A model generated the notes under the pieces. It was given only the letters and a program-made list of their open reading frames with translations. It was not told where the DNA came from and searched no databases. Positions 18,972 to 39,936 of a stretch of 64,000 nucleotides of DNA are shown piece by piece. Position numbers and translations under genes: made by a program. Origin of the DNA: Amphiura filiformis (lineage: Eukaryota; Echinodermata; Ophiuroidea; Amphilepidida; Amphiuridae); NCBI RefSeq assembly GCF_039555335.1, contig NC_092637.1, forward strand, positions 43,540,990 through 43,604,989, given 5' to 3'. Within the stretch, counting starts at the first letter, position 1. The number at the start of each line of letters is the position of its first letter.

Positions 18972-19491
18972 GTAAAAACTTAAAAAATGTAACACAGCCG
19001 TTATAAATACACCTATAACTTTTGAACTATATATTAATCGTATGCACAATAGTATGTTAACATCACAGAGTATCTGTAGTTAGCATAGAAAGAAGTATGA
19101 TTTATTTACACACATTTAGATGCCCAATTTGTCAAATGTCGTTCAATATTAATAACGCAGTATTGCTTTAAGAGTAAAATACCCGAATTTAAAAGTTGCA
19201 GTTTATATCGATTCAATATGGTTTTTACGCAAGCATTTTATCACATAAAATACCGCCATTATCTTCGAGCTGACTTCAAAAATCAATACAAATAGTTGCA
19301 ACTTTTAAATGCGGATATTTTTCTTTAGAAGCACTGCCGTGTGGTCAATATTGAGCAAAATTCGGCGAATGGGTCATGCGAGTTAATAAATCACATTTCT
19401 TTCTATGTTGAAATATAGTGAAAACAATTATTAGTTCCGATGTTATTAAAGGCGTATTTATAACGGCTGCGTTACTTTTCTAAAGTCTTTG
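18972..19491. mobile_element. Fold-back MITE, family A copy 2
   Basis: Ends AATGTAACACAGCCGTTATA and TATAACGGCTGCGTTAC are inverted copies. The inner landmarks (CGAATTTAAAAGTTGCAG and its mirror; the AGTATTGCTT/AAGCACTGC pair) match the element at 13541-14046. Confidence 0.8.
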
Positions 19492-20923
19492 CGTTAAAAT
19501 ATTATTTTTAACGGTAAAGCCGTGTTAACTTTTTGTGAAGGCTTAAAAAACTCAAAAGTCAAATTGTTTCAGCTCATCAAGAAATGTTTTGACACCGTGG
19601 GCAAAGAATCTCCAAAGTTAATTTAATAAAATACAAGTAAAAAAATTACCTTATGAGAGTCGTTTCTTCAGGCTGATTTCTTCAGTCGTTTCTTCAGACT
19701 GATTTGACGAACTAAGGAGTATATGATTCAGCTTCGCTTCATTCAGATTTATCGGAAGGAATATGTCGAAAAAACAATGTGATGAGTTCAAAATTGGTCG
19801 GTGCTTATATCAGAAAATGTGAAATTCTACCGGGTGACGTAGCAAATTACGCCTCATAATGCCGCATATTGACGGCCATTGAAGGTGAATGTCAAATTTG
19901 ACACGCCCATTATCAAATAGTTCTCAACGTAGATTATATCAATGCCCTTTTGCTGAAGTTCTGTATCGTTACTCCTCGAATAATAACGAGGTGTGAAAAT
20001 TCTCACATCTGTATGCTACTAGCTATAGGCCTAAACATGATATAGATGAAAACTGGGCACAAAATTTATTCAGCCGTTCCATAATTATACGTGTTAATGA
20101 TGAAATAAACAATCGTTACTCCTCAAATGACAATAAATATGTCTACAGTTTAACGAGGTGTAAAAATTCTCACATGTTGTACATAGGCCTACTGCGTAAA
20201 AATTACCTGTGGACATTAATGATTCAATATTTAATCGTGGGAAAGATATTGTTTTATTAAACGGTAATGTAAAATCATAGATTTAGTCCTCTGATCTATT
20301 TTATAATCCGACGGTGTTAATCATGCTTTCACATAGTGATTGAATAGGCCAATGAGAAACATTTAACCAGACATTTAACACGGATTCCTTAAATTGAATA
20401 AATATAACATTAACCACATAACAACTTTATTTCACGGACAATAATAACCTATTCATATTCAAATAGCAATATTTTCAAGTTAAAGTTACACTTGCAAGTT
20501 TGGTGCTGTAATATTGCTAGATTAAACATGTATTTATAAAATAAAATAAATATTTTATCAAACTGTTGGTGTAAAAATCATGCAGGCGCTATCATTTATA
20601 GTAACACGACAAAAACACGTTTGAAAGTTTTTTTAAACTATTTGCTAAACAGGGTAGAAAAATAAAAACATGCTGAAGTATCAATCTGATTCATTTTTTA
20701 TTTTCAATAGGGCTAATGATACTCTTCATCATAAAACATAAAACAATGATGAAGTAAATGTCATGCAGTTTTTACCAGGCTGTTTTTCTATCAATTTAAA
20801 ACCGATCAGCCTCAGTTTCTAATTATTTGATACAGTATACATAATAAATTGTGTTTAATGCTTTAAGGGGGAATCTACTATAATATTATCTAGTATTTAT
20901 AACAGGCCTACCCTAATTGCATT
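19492..20923. other. Gene-free AT-rich stretch with a dispersed direct repeat
   Basis: The words CGTTACTCCTC, AACGAGGTGT and AAAATTCTCACAT occur in the same order at 19967-20010 and 20114-20175. No coding region is visible. Confidence 0.5.
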
Positions 20924-21315
20924 AGGCCCTTCACAATTAATTCTTAGTTTCCTGTTTCATGGTTGAAAACCAGGCATGAGGCGACTTTTAATTATTAATT
21001 ATGAATTATCTTTTATTTTCTTTATTTTAAAATAAGTGGTCGCAACCTATATCAAGCCATTTTGACTAGGAGCATGCATTTAATTATTTTACTACTATGT
21101 TTGATTTTATACATAAGTAATGGCACAATTAGGTTCTATGTTTATTCATCATTATAGATGATATGATCAAAGTCAGAAAGTAGCAAATGGTAGTCATTAA
21201 AAGTTATTTTTAAAGAGAAAATCCAAAATGTAAATAAAATAATTAAATATTTAGCAATTCTCTACTTTGGACGCGGGCGGGAAACAGGAAACTAAGAATC
21301 AATTATAATTGGCCT
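20924..21315. mobile_element. MITE, about 390 bp
   Basis: Left end AATTCTTAGTTTCCTGTTTC and right end GAAACAGGAAACTAAGAATC are inverted copies, extended outwards by AGGCC and GGCCT. The interior is AT-rich and non-coding. Confidence 0.75.
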
Positions 21316-21934
21316 TATACTAAGAATAAGAATATTAAGACATGTACTAGTAGGTAAGTGCAACTATAATGCAGAGGTGTTTTAAGTTTGTTTTAGGGCT
21401 ACCTATGATTTTTGGAAACTATAAAGAAATTCCACAATTAAACTTAAAAACTAATGTTCATTTTATTTCCTTAAATATCGCTGGTTGAAATGTTATGAAA
21501 TGCAAAAGAAATTAATTGATATCGTGTATTGTGTCGTAGTTTACAAAGATTTCATTTTGCATTAAATCATTAAAGCGTCGGAAAAACTTCAATGCATTAA
21601 TTATTGTTAACATTGCAAGTAATACACCAAAACAAAGAAAATGAATATTAACAAATGATATTAACGCGTTAAAATATCTTTTGTTATAATTACAATCACA
21701 AATTTCCTTATCTGCAGATTACAGATAGAGCTATGTATAAATAAACATCTTGATTAACACGCTATGACAGTGACGCCTTTTCGATGGGAAATGAACTTTG
21801 CAGCTTGGATGATGTTACGAGAGATTAGCAGTGATTTATCAGTTACCATACTGCGCATGTATATGCTTGTTAGTACTCGTATATTATTTTGACTATTAAA
21901 GAAAAATTGATCGCGGTAATATTGTCAAATAATC
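21316..21934. other. Upstream region of the 422-aa ORF
   Basis: No second gene is visible. GTACTCGTATATTATTTTGAC shortly before the ATG holds a TATA-like core about 50 bp upstream and may be its promoter. Confidence 0.35.
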
Positions 21935-23203
21935 ATGGAGCAGAGCGAGCAGGGTTTCTTAAATTACCCCTCTAATTACCAACCATCATTTAATATTGAT
22001 GATTACATGGATTCGACGTTAGCAGTTACTCAAAATGTAGAAATTGACCAGTTTTTAACAGTTGACACGGTAATGCAAAGATTATCTAAAGTTACCCACC
22101 AAGCATTTCGACGTATTCCGTTGCTGCTACTATGCGATAACGCCGAGTCAGCAATTGCATCGAATTTTCCAGAAGCCTACGAAATGCACAGATATTCTAT
22201 AGAAACAAGGCTGTCAGCAGAGATTGGACATTTCAATTTTAGCCACGACAATTATTTCGCCACTTTGAATAAACCTTCCAGAGTGATCAAATCTGGCGTT
22301 CTGAATATTGACTACCTTGAGAACGAAACTACCATGCCCGAAATATGTCAAGTAAATACAACTTCGGCGGGCTTTCCAAATGCAGATACTGGGCTACAAT
22401 TCTTAGTCCCAATTTTGGTTGGAGAAGATTTTATTGGAAATTGCATTAGTCTGAATTTCACCGAATTGAATATGCAGAGACGAGCCATTGTATATCCGAT
22501 GGCGGCATTCATATCAAATTCCAAGAAGCGGCTGTTGACTTTGCCTCATGAAGCAGAGACATTCATCCAATCTATGAAACATTATGAAAAAGATGGCAAA
22601 TGTGTGATTCCTTTGATGGATTTAAGTGCACAAAACAAGGTAAAATTTACCGATAACTGGTTTCTTAGTGGACTAAATTTGTGCCAGGAACATATTTCCA
22701 AAGGTGAAAACAATATGTTTACTAAACTTCGTGGGCGTTCAGAAGTTAACGGTGAAAATTCGCTTGCTGGATGCATTATGAGATTTTGGAAGCGCCAATA
22801 CAATCAAGAAATATCAGATTCATCAAATCTTGACTTGGACTTGATCGAGGCAGGATTAAATTTATCACAAATTAAGACGAGAGGGTCAGAGCAGAGAATA
22901 ACGAACGTCATTTCTCATATCAATTCGGATACAGACACGCAGACTGTATTCCGTCATTTATGTGACGATATTCACGCCAAACGTGCACAGAAAAAAAAAA
23001 AAAATGAACAAATTGACTGGCTGAAACAACGAGATGAAGAAAAAGAAATTCAAAATGAACTTTTTAAACATGAAATTAATAATAGATTTAATACTTTAAA
23101 TACTCAAATAGTTGATTTAACGGCATATGTAATAAACGAATACTTTGAGCCTAATCAGGAAGATCTTTTTTCGGTAGGAGAATTGCATTCTCCGCTATTT
23201 TAA
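21935..23203 (+). CDS. Unrecognised intronless gene, 422 aa
   Basis: I do not recognise this protein. It starts at an ATG in fair context and stays open for 423 codons in AT-rich DNA, where stops should be frequent, so it is probably under selection or recently arrived. There is no signal peptide or membrane segment. Residues 1-340 look globular, with mixed hydrophobic and polar stretches (LLLLCDNAES, PILVGEDFIGNCISLNF). A lysine run at about 352-356 comes from 14 consecutive adenines, followed by a charged, probably coiled-coil helix to about residue 395 and an acidic tail. Nothing marks it as a transposase or reverse transcriptase. It could be a gene of a DNA virus or of an unknown mobile element. 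The A14 run is a possible frameshift site. Confidence 0.65.
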   Translation: MEQSEQGFLNYPSNYQPSFNIDDYMDSTLAVTQNVEIDQFLTVDTVMQRLSKVTHQAFRRIPLLLLCDNAESAIASNFPEAYEMHRYSIETRLSAEIGHFNFSHDNYFATLNKPSRVIKSGVLNIDYLENETTMPEICQVNTTSAGFPNADTGLQFLVPILVGEDFIGNCISLNFTELNMQRRAIVYPMAAFISNSKKRLLTLPHEAETFIQSMKHYEKDGKCVIPLMDLSAQNKVKFTDNWFLSGLNLCQEHISKGENNMFTKLRGRSEVNGENSLAGCIMRFWKRQYNQEISDSSNLDLDLIEAGLNLSQIKTRGSEQRITNVISHINSDTDTQTVFRHLCDDIHAKRAQKKKKNEQIDWLKQRDEEKEIQNELFKHEINNRFNTLNTQIVDLTAYVINEYFEPNQEDLFSVGELHSPLF

Positions 23204-23377
23204 AGAACTCTTTTTCACAACGTGGCGACCATGTATAATATTATAATTATCACCGTTCATGAGGTGTTAATTGTTACATGTAAAATGTCATAATTATAAG
23301 GTCAGTAAAGACGGTGAATATTAGTGTTTATCCACTGCGACTGAATAATAGCGCTTTAATAATTAATTTCGATATAA
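23204..23377. other. 3' flank of the 422-aa ORF
   Basis: Short gene-free stretch. No clear polyadenylation hexamer stands within the first 50 bp. Confidence 0.3.
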
Positions 23378-23637
23378 AAACCAGCAGCCAATGTCTGTAC
23401 TTTTTAGCTCTGATTTGTTGAAATTGGTTGAGAATTAAAGAATCGGTGATCTAAAACCTAATGAAGAAACGAAATACGAAAAGTTGCACTTTTGTGTTCT
23501 AATCCATGACAGCGTGGTTTTTCGTGCTAATTAATGAAAGCTGGGTTTTGGGATCGTTGTGTTTTTATTTCTTGAACAATTTCAGCGAATAAGATCTTAA
23601 ACTTGAGATAAAAAATGCAGCTATTGGCTGCTGGTTC
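23378..23637. mobile_element. Short inverted-repeat element
   Basis: AACCAGCAGCCAAT at about 23378 is mirrored by ATTGGCTGCTGGTT at about 23623. The ends are only 14 bp, so the call is modest. Confidence 0.4.
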
Positions 23638-23913
23638 CAATTATGACAAGGAGGTGAACGTACCTTAATTTTGGGCTTACTCTAAAGTGTTATGGTTTCT
23701 AAAAATTCAAAACCATATAAAAACTTTACTCGGATTAATACTTGTGTATCTGGATTGATTTTGAAATCATGTTTCAACCCTATTATTAAAAACAGTTTAC
23801 ATTACTCAATAGAATCAATAAAATTTGCGTGTTGTATAATTATTATCGTTGCTTGACATTTATTTGTTTAGTCTATAGTAAGGAGTCGTGAAATAATTAT
23901 CTTTGTTCTCTCA

Positions 23914-24062
23914 GCAAACACAAAACGTTTTGAAAACGTCTAAATGTTGGGTTATATAAGAGCCATGACCTTTACATAACTCGACATTTAATTTTATCAA
24001 AGTGTTTTGATCTAAACCAAAACCCCAAAACGTTTTGAAAACGTTTTTGTGTTTGCTGGGCC
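23914..24062. mobile_element. AACGTTTT palindromic element, copy 1
   Basis: Begins AGCAAACACAAAACGTTTTG and ends AAAACGTTTTTGTGTTTGCT, its complement. Between them lie AAATGTTGGGTTATATAA and CCATGACCTTTACATAA, the inner landmarks of the family. Confidence 0.8.
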
Positions 24063-24363
24063 CTCTCCGTATGCCCAGTTTCGGTTATTTATCCTTTTCA
24101 AAAAATGTATTTACAAAATGATCTGTTTATTGAAAAATTACAAACGCGTCTCTGGGATTTATTTGATACCTGACAGGCCCGGCCCACCAACTCAACACAA
24201 AAGTTGACAACCATGAGAGTTACCAAATTGGGCGGAAAAGGGGTTATTATTTTACCAGTAGCAAGGACCTTGAAATGGGCAAAATAGGGGGTATTTAATT
24301 TGCACTGTCCGTGAAATTTAACAGTGAAATTAGCAAAACAGGGGTATTTAATCTGCATGTCAT

Positions 24364-24712
24364 AAGGATCGTTGCATTTAAATATCAGCTGAATTGGAGC
24401 ATTTTTGAAAACTTGACCCGTGACCCCTTTACGACCCCTTAATGAACTTACATGAATATTAAATTATTTTAAACATGTTTAGAATGTCATTTAAAGATCA
24501 TTACATTTAAATGTCAGCTCAATTGGGCCATTTCGTAAACTTGACCTTTGACCCCTTTACGACCCCTTAATGACCTTAAATGAATTTTAAAATATTTTAA
24601 ACATGTTTAGAATGTCATAAAGATCATTGCATTTAAATATCAGCTCAATTGGAGCATTTTTGAAATCTTGACCTTTGACCCCTTTATGACCCCTTAATGA
24701 CCTATGGCGTTA
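24364..24712. repeat. Tandem triplicate, about 125 bp per unit
   Basis: Three units begin near 24364, 24494 and 24619. Each holds GCATTTAAATATCAGCTCAA, a CTTGACCTTTGACCCCTTTA segment and ACCCCTTAATGAC. Copies differ by a few substitutions and small gaps. Confidence 0.85.
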
Positions 24713-24887
24713 GGAAATATTTTGACATCATCTGAAACAAAGGTCGAAGGACTTTGTGCGCATTATATAAAGCATCATATGTCCTTATAAGGGCAGACGA
24801 TACATTTTATATGAATTTAAAACCGTGTTTAATTTTTGGCCCCTGTATGAGAGTTTATGGGTCCTGAAATATATATTTGATATCATC

Positions 24888-25372
24888 TTAAGGGAACGGG
24901 AATGACCGTTTTGAGCGTTTCGACAGTATGGTTGTGGGGCATGAGAGCACATCAGACCTATCGAATTGCATTCTGAATACGAAGAATGTCTTTCTGATAT
25001 CAAATAATTTTCATTTTATGAAAATTACGATATAATACAAATTTTATGACAAATTAATAAAATTTGATATTTTCACATTTTTGAGATATAAAAGTCCTCG
25101 AAGTAAATTTTATAAATTTAATGATATATTCTTAAAGTGTACGTAGCTGGGAGGAAAAGCCGACGCTCAATTGAAAATTTTGACCTTTCATATTGAAGAT
25201 ATGGAATTTTTTCCCAAAAGGACCTAATTTTTTTGGTGTTTTGGGAAAAAATCCATAGCTTCAATACGATCGTCGGCTTTTCATCCCACCTGCATACACT
25301 TCAAGTATAAATCATCAGATTTATAAAGTTTACTTCGAGTACTGTTAAATATCAAAAACATTCTCAAATTAG
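24888..25372. mobile_element. TTAA-type fold-back MITE, family C, right end missing
   Basis: The left end TTAAGGGAACGGGAATGACC, CATCAGACCTATCGAATTGC and the mirrored centre (CAATTGAAAATTTTGACCTT) match the full copies near 32.1 and 39.9 kb. The element stops before its right terminus. Confidence 0.75.
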
Positions 25373-25484
25373 TAGAGATCACATTCACAGGTTCTAGTAA
25401 AACACGACTTTTAACACTAAAATTGTTAATATTGCACCGATTTTGCACAATTTGTATGCAAAGTTGGGACTATAGGCGTGATAA

Positions 25485-26260
25485 CCTTATTTATTTATTT
25501 ATTTATTTATTTACAACATGTTTACCCAGGGTAGCCCGATTCAGCCGAAGCTGGTCTAACACGGGGCCCTGCAAAATACATAAAAGGAATATAATTATAG
25601 GGAATTACAAAGAATATAATTATACAATTTACAACTCAAGCCATTATTAAAAGATACATTAAAAGAATATAAATCTCAAATACATTTGTACAGTTTGCAA
25701 TACTTATTAAAACTCACATGCCATTATTAAATGAACATTGATCCATAAAAACATCATATAAAACACATGATAACTCAGTAACATATATATTTCAAGATGT
25801 TATTTACATTATACACTATTTAATTAAAACTGGTGAAAATATACATTTTTGTAATACCATTTAAAAGTTTGCACATTTATTGAGTTTCTAATATCATTTT
25901 CAATGTTGTTCCATAATTTTACACCACTGTTATGAAGAACATTAAGTTTGGAACTGTCATCTTTAAAACGACCATACCATGAGATATTGCAATAGTCAAA
26001 TATAGGCTGAACAAACGATTTAAAAATAACATTTAATCTATCAATTTCAAGGAAAGGTTTCAGACGTCTTAATAGCCCAATCTTACAGAAAACCTTTTGA
26101 ATAATACTATTAACTTGATCATGCCATTTTACCTGATCATCAACAACAACACCTAGGCATTTTGCCTTTCTTACTCTTTCAAGTTGTTTACCATTAACAA
26201 ATACAGAAAAATCTTTCTCATTAACATTCCTTAACTTACTCGCAGTTCCAATCACCTTTT
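25485..26260 (-). mobile_element. 5'-truncated LINE 3' fragment
   Basis: On the minus strand, 26255-25824 encodes a reverse-transcriptase C-terminal tail: FVNGKQLERVRKAKCLGVVVDDQ with VKWHDQVNSII, then LKPFLEIDRLNVIFKSFVQP and ILDYCNISWYGRF-like spacing. This is the region after the palm domain in Jockey/CR1/RTE-like non-LTR elements. The 3' end at 25485-25513 is an (AAAT)n tail, as several such LINEs have. The palm and endonuclease parts are absent, so it is a dead insertion. Confidence 0.8.
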
Positions 26261-27109
26261 GCCGGAAACCGCTTCACAGGCGGATTTACTGGTATGAACC
26301 CTTAAATAACATAAGCGCAGATCCCGGGGGAAGGGGTGGTCCCACATCCCCCCAATTTTTTTTACCAGGGCGGGGATAGTTCATACAATCAACCCCCTCC
26401 CCAATGTTGACGTGGTAAGAACTTTAGAAAAAGCGAGTCATCGGTACAGAACATTTTGAGTATTTTGGCAACTTGAACTTTCAACAATATTCTTTTCTTT
26501 TATGGCCTGCCACGTTGCACATTTCGAAAGAGTCAAAAAATATTATTACACCTCATAAATTAAATATTCATTCGTGAGCAAATTATGCCACTTCATTGGT
26601 TAATCGCAAACGGCACGACTTATTTTACCACTATCATGACAACCTCATACCCATAGCAAAAGTTCGGTGTAGGCCTAATAAAACAAATAGGCCTTTTCAT
26701 GATTTACATATCACACATTTCAATGCACGCATGCACTGAATATCTGTGTGACTGTCATGATAGGTCTATGTGAATTTTATGTGCTCATTCTCATGTCATA
26801 CTATTCGCTAAAATGAACTCCTCCACTCAACAAATAATACATATCTTTGAATGTGGCAATTGCTATGCCATGTTACCATATTTAGGGCTAAACATAATTG
26901 TCCCGAACTTACTATGCAAGATGAGGACGATGGTTTCTTTGAGGAGGAAGAATTCATGCTTTCATTTTTTTCATTTGTGAAGAAAATGAAAGATCTTGGT
27001 CATATAATAGTATATCACGAAACAAATTAATATAAACACAAAACAAAAACACTTTGAGGATCCATTTTTGGATCCTCTGCAGTAAAAGAAAGGTAGAGAT
27101 TAATTTTAA
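26261..27109. other. Gene-free stretch
   Basis: Holds a C-rich block (CCCCCAATTTTTTTTACC near 26350) but no convincing gene or complete element. Confidence 0.4.
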
Positions 27110-27575
27110 GGGATTATTCCCACTTGGGCCAATCCCGTCCAATGCCACATAGTCCAATCCCATTTGGTCCAATACCCGGGGGGGGGGGGCACATCGAAAA
27201 ATTTTGATGGGTGTGCTCCCCAGAATTTTGAGGTGGTGGGTCTTTGGGAGCTGACGGCGTACCGATAAAAGGGGGGCTTTTGGAGCTGCGAACAAATAAA
27301 ATGGGAACTTTTGGAGCTGCGAACAGTCCATATCAAGGGTCTTTCTTGGCTTTCTGGTTGAAAATCACATGAGAATACCTTTCAGAACTGAAATGATCAA
27401 AATCAAGGGTCTTTCGGAGCTCTTTTTTGGTCATAATGAGCGGATCTTTCGGATCTGCGAAATCCAAAAAGGGAGGTCTTTCCGGGGGAGCATACCCGTA
27501 TGGTCATTTGTTTTGAGTGCCCCCCGGGGTTCAATACCACTTAGTCCAATCCTACCCCCCTCCCCGATTTTTCTC
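27110..27575. mobile_element. G/C-run repeat element, about 465 bp
   Basis: Both ends carry versions of CACTTAGTCCAATCC next to poly-G or poly-C runs, and the interior repeats GGGTCTTTCGGAGCT-like words about six times. The ORFs seen here translate these repeats and are not genes. Confidence 0.5.
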
Positions 27576-27639
27576 ATTGTTATGAGTTTTTGGCATCATT
27601 TAATACACTGCAAAAAGCGTGTTTAATTCATAAACACTT

Positions 27640-28349
27640 TTCTTGCACCACATTCTAAACATGCTTGATTCCTAAACCCTATAGTCCAATCACAACGCGA
27701 TGGTGCGTGCATGTGATCAAATCGAAACGTTTTCCTGGACTGCTCAGCCGTCATCTTTCTTTTGCGATTTCGTGTGGTGGCGAGCGAATTAATGAAGTGA
27801 TATGGACGAATTTGTTTTGCAGAATGGCATCCCAGATGCTGTAATTGCCAATGTCAGTGACTATAACTTCCATGAAAAAGCTTACATTGTTGTGCACGAA
27901 GGGCCAATGTGAACATTATCTTCAATCGCCGAGGTAGTAGTCTGTGCTTCTGCTGTATAAGCTTACCTATACACATAAGATAATTTATAAATGGGTAAGC
28001 TTATTTTCATGAAGGATCACACTCGGCCACTCCAGTGACACTGGAATTATCACTGGCACTGCAGACTATTGCTTGAACTTTATGAAAGAAGTAGTCCTGA
28101 CTTGGTATTACTCCCGTGAATAGACGTATTGCTTGATAAGAAGTCACACAGACTTGTATTTAATATCGATATTTAAATCCCCATAAAGATTTATATTATT
28201 TTGAAATAAATCCCAGATAAAACTTTGTAAAGACTTATTCTAATCCTATATTGATTGGTCCCTAACTACAGTCTCTGAAAGTTTTGAAAGTAAGTCTTTT
28301 GGATTTAAATTTAAATCCCTGTAAATTAGAGTGTACCTATTTTGTACAG
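27640..28349. other. Gene-free stretch
   Basis: No gene recognised. TAAATCCC and AAGTCTT words recur loosely around 28.15-28.33 kb. Confidence 0.35.
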
Positions 28350-28490
28350 CTACCCAGCAAGCACAAAACGGAAAAAACGTTTAAACGGTTATATTTTGGT
28401 TTTGGGTTTGGCAAAAACGTTTCAATAACATCGAGGTTTATAAACGTCATGAAAACTTTTTAAAACGTTTCATATAAAACCAGGGCCGTG
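28350..28490. mobile_element. AACGTTTT palindromic element, copy 2 (partial)
   Basis: Starts CCAGCAAGCACAAAACGG and continues with TTATATTTTGGTTTTGGG and AAACGTTTCATATAAAACC. The right terminus is lost. Confidence 0.65.
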
Positions 28491-29140
28491 ATACTCGTAT
28501 TCAATCCCTGTATCAAATTGAAGTCTCTTCACGGCAGTTTGACAGTTGCTACGGAGTTTGGTATACCTAGTAACGCTTACTAGTCGCTTAGCCTAAAATT
28601 TACGTACATGTGCACGACAACGTTGTGCGTACTACTTTAATAGTGAAACAGACTTATCCCATAGTTTGATTAACAGTTGCTGGGGGGTTTGGTACACCAA
28701 ATTTTTCCAAGATGGCGCACATCGACTGCCATTAATTCGGACCCTTTCCGGCCAAAATACAGCTTATTTAGCCAAAGTCAACATAGAATATGTTTTTCTA
28801 GCATATTGAGCTTACACCTCAGCGTTTTGGTTTTTAAAAATATGATAATAGTAATAGAAAGATACGGCCAAATGTTCGTCATTTTCGCCATTTAGATTTT
28901 TTTACAGAACGAAAAAAACATGCATCACCTCTTCCACAGGTCAACCTCTTACACAGCTCATGCCATCACATGCATGAACGCGCATTGAAGTGTGTGACTG
29001 CATGACTTCATTTACGCTTAGCCTAAAGTATAGTATTACTCGAGAATCCTTGATAAAACCACACAGCAAAAATCTCCAAATGTTGAAAAAGTCCGGGGCT
29101 CCGAGTATAGTGACAAAAGGTCGAATTTTATTTTACACAG
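28491..29140. other. Upstream flank of the MS4A-like exon
   Basis: No coding exon could be placed. Earlier 5' exons of the membrane protein may lie here. AGCCTAAA-TTTACG words recur at 28.6 and 29.0 kb. Confidence 0.3.
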
Positions 29141-38219
<9,079 letters not shown>

Positions 38220-38245
38220 GTTATCGAATAATAATAATATTTTGC

Positions 38246-38278
38246 GTGTAAAAAGTGGCAATCTACCACTTTTTACAC
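38246..38278 (+). other. Perfect stem-loop after the MS4A-like stop
   Basis: GTGTAAAAAGTGG, a seven-base loop, then CCACTTTTTACAC form a 13-bp perfect stem starting 27 bp after the stop codon. It would lie in the 3' UTR. No terminator role is implied in an animal gene. Confidence 0.7.
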
Positions 38279-38404
38279 CTTAGGGCTAAAAATAATTCCA
38301 GTGGACAAATAACATCCCTCTAGGTCACCAAAACTAATGGAAATTCACAATTATTAAACGTCCATTTGACGAATTCCATCCAATTCTCGCAACATTAAAT
38401 CGTT

Positions 38405-39014
38405 ATGAGTTCGGCAAACGGCCGAATCCGGATTCTTCTTTTTGCTAAATTCATGTTATGCATGGATTAAGACTTTAGCTCCAGATGACAGCAGCAGATA
38501 CATTTTTCAATACGTTTCACTACCTGGAGAGAATTGATCAAAAATTGAATTCCCTCCTGAGGTTCGTATTTGTCAATGAGTTGACAGATCACCAGGCTGT
38601 CATTATAGCTAGAGGCAGTATATAACACAAATGGGTCAATGAGTTACATAAAAATGACTTTGTGTGGTATTTGGTTCCCAGGAAGTGAGTTTTGCCTGAG
38701 GTAATTGGTGGTTAAATGTTGATCCCTCACTACAAGAGTTATTACCGTCGATTTGGTTGAAAAAGGAGGTGAGACATGATCAAATCTCTCCAGGTAGAAT
38801 GTAATGTTACCGGTGTTCAGCGCGATAAGTAAATGAAAGAGGGCGTCATACACGGTAAGATAATGATGCGGCGCAGTACGGTCGTCAATCATCACCATTA
38901 AAAATTGCTATGGTGCCCTCTTTAGCTAAGTCGTTGGTACCTTGTTCGCTAATTCAAAAATCATGCGTAACATGTGTAAAGACGAATCCAGATTCGGCCC
39001 TCTGCCGAACTCAT
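38405..39014. mobile_element. Fold-back element, about 610 bp
   Basis: ATGAGTTCGGCAAACGGCCG with ATCCGGATTC is mirrored by GAATCCAGATTCGG and TGCCGAACTCAT. An inner pair, ACTACCTGGAGAGA and TCTCTCCAGGTAG, also matches. Confidence 0.8.
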
Positions 39015-39397
39015 AGTACGTTGCATGTAGCAGATATGCATATCATAGTTCGTTGATACCACTTGCATGAATTCTCAAGCTTGTTACTTTTTTACCTAGA
39101 AAAATAATTGTTTTCCCTCTAAATATCCCCATCCCCTGGCATAGAATATTGACCGATACTTTATAGTAGTCGCCTATCCAGTAGTACACAGATTCTATTC
39201 TCTTGACCTTGAATTGTTATGTTATTCATCTTTATTATGATAAACTCTTTCAATCTTATACATGTTATATTGTAGAAATTGTTTAATGCTTTTATATATG
39301 TCTACAGCTTATAAATTGATTAATATGTTATGCACCTGTAGACTTTTGCTCGATCTCGCATTCATAAATCTTGTAATTTAAGGCTAGCTTTTTTCCC
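39015..39397. other. Gene-free stretch
   Basis: No gene or repeat recognised between two mobile elements. Confidence 0.35.
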
Positions 39398-39868
39398 TTA
39401 AAGCCATATTATAACATTTTCATACAAAATAGATTAGCATTTCTTTGCCATAAAATGTTAGTTTTTACTGTCAGATATATCCCCTTTTATTTTTGAACCG
39501 AACAACTACGGCAGAGCAAAGAAAATTGGAATTTACTACCAGCGCATATGTCGCCAATACGTACCACTCCTTCGGTCATGTTATGGTACGGTCCTTTGTT
39601 GTGTAGATCACCGTCGCGCACGCCGTGTACGTACTGTGTGTTATGAACATCGTGTATGCGTTCGACTAATAATTCTATCGTAATAATAAAACGCTGATTC
39701 AGGCGTTTTATTCAAAATCTCGGATTTTGTAAAAAACTACAGCACCTAGAGTCTTGAATTTTTCAGGGTATATTGGTTTAATAAAGTACAATATAATCAG
39801 GTAAAAAAAATAATTTTAAAAAATCAGTGAGGGCGTCCTCCTCAGCAAATGTTATAATATGGCTTTAA
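39398..39868. mobile_element. TTAA-type MITE, family D
   Basis: TTAA then AGCCATATTATAACATTT at the left; AAATGTTATAATATGGCT then TTAA at the right: a perfect 18-bp inverted repeat with TTAA duplications. The interior is non-coding. Confidence 0.85.
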
Positions 39869-39936
39869 TGTATTAAATTACACATGTATTTTGTTTTGCT
39901 TAATCTGGTATTATTGTATTACATTTAAACCATTAC

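Noticed and set aside
26954..27626. Three overlapping ORFs around 27 kb
   Set aside because: They lie in a G/C-run repeat whose repeated words give the proteins their pattern.
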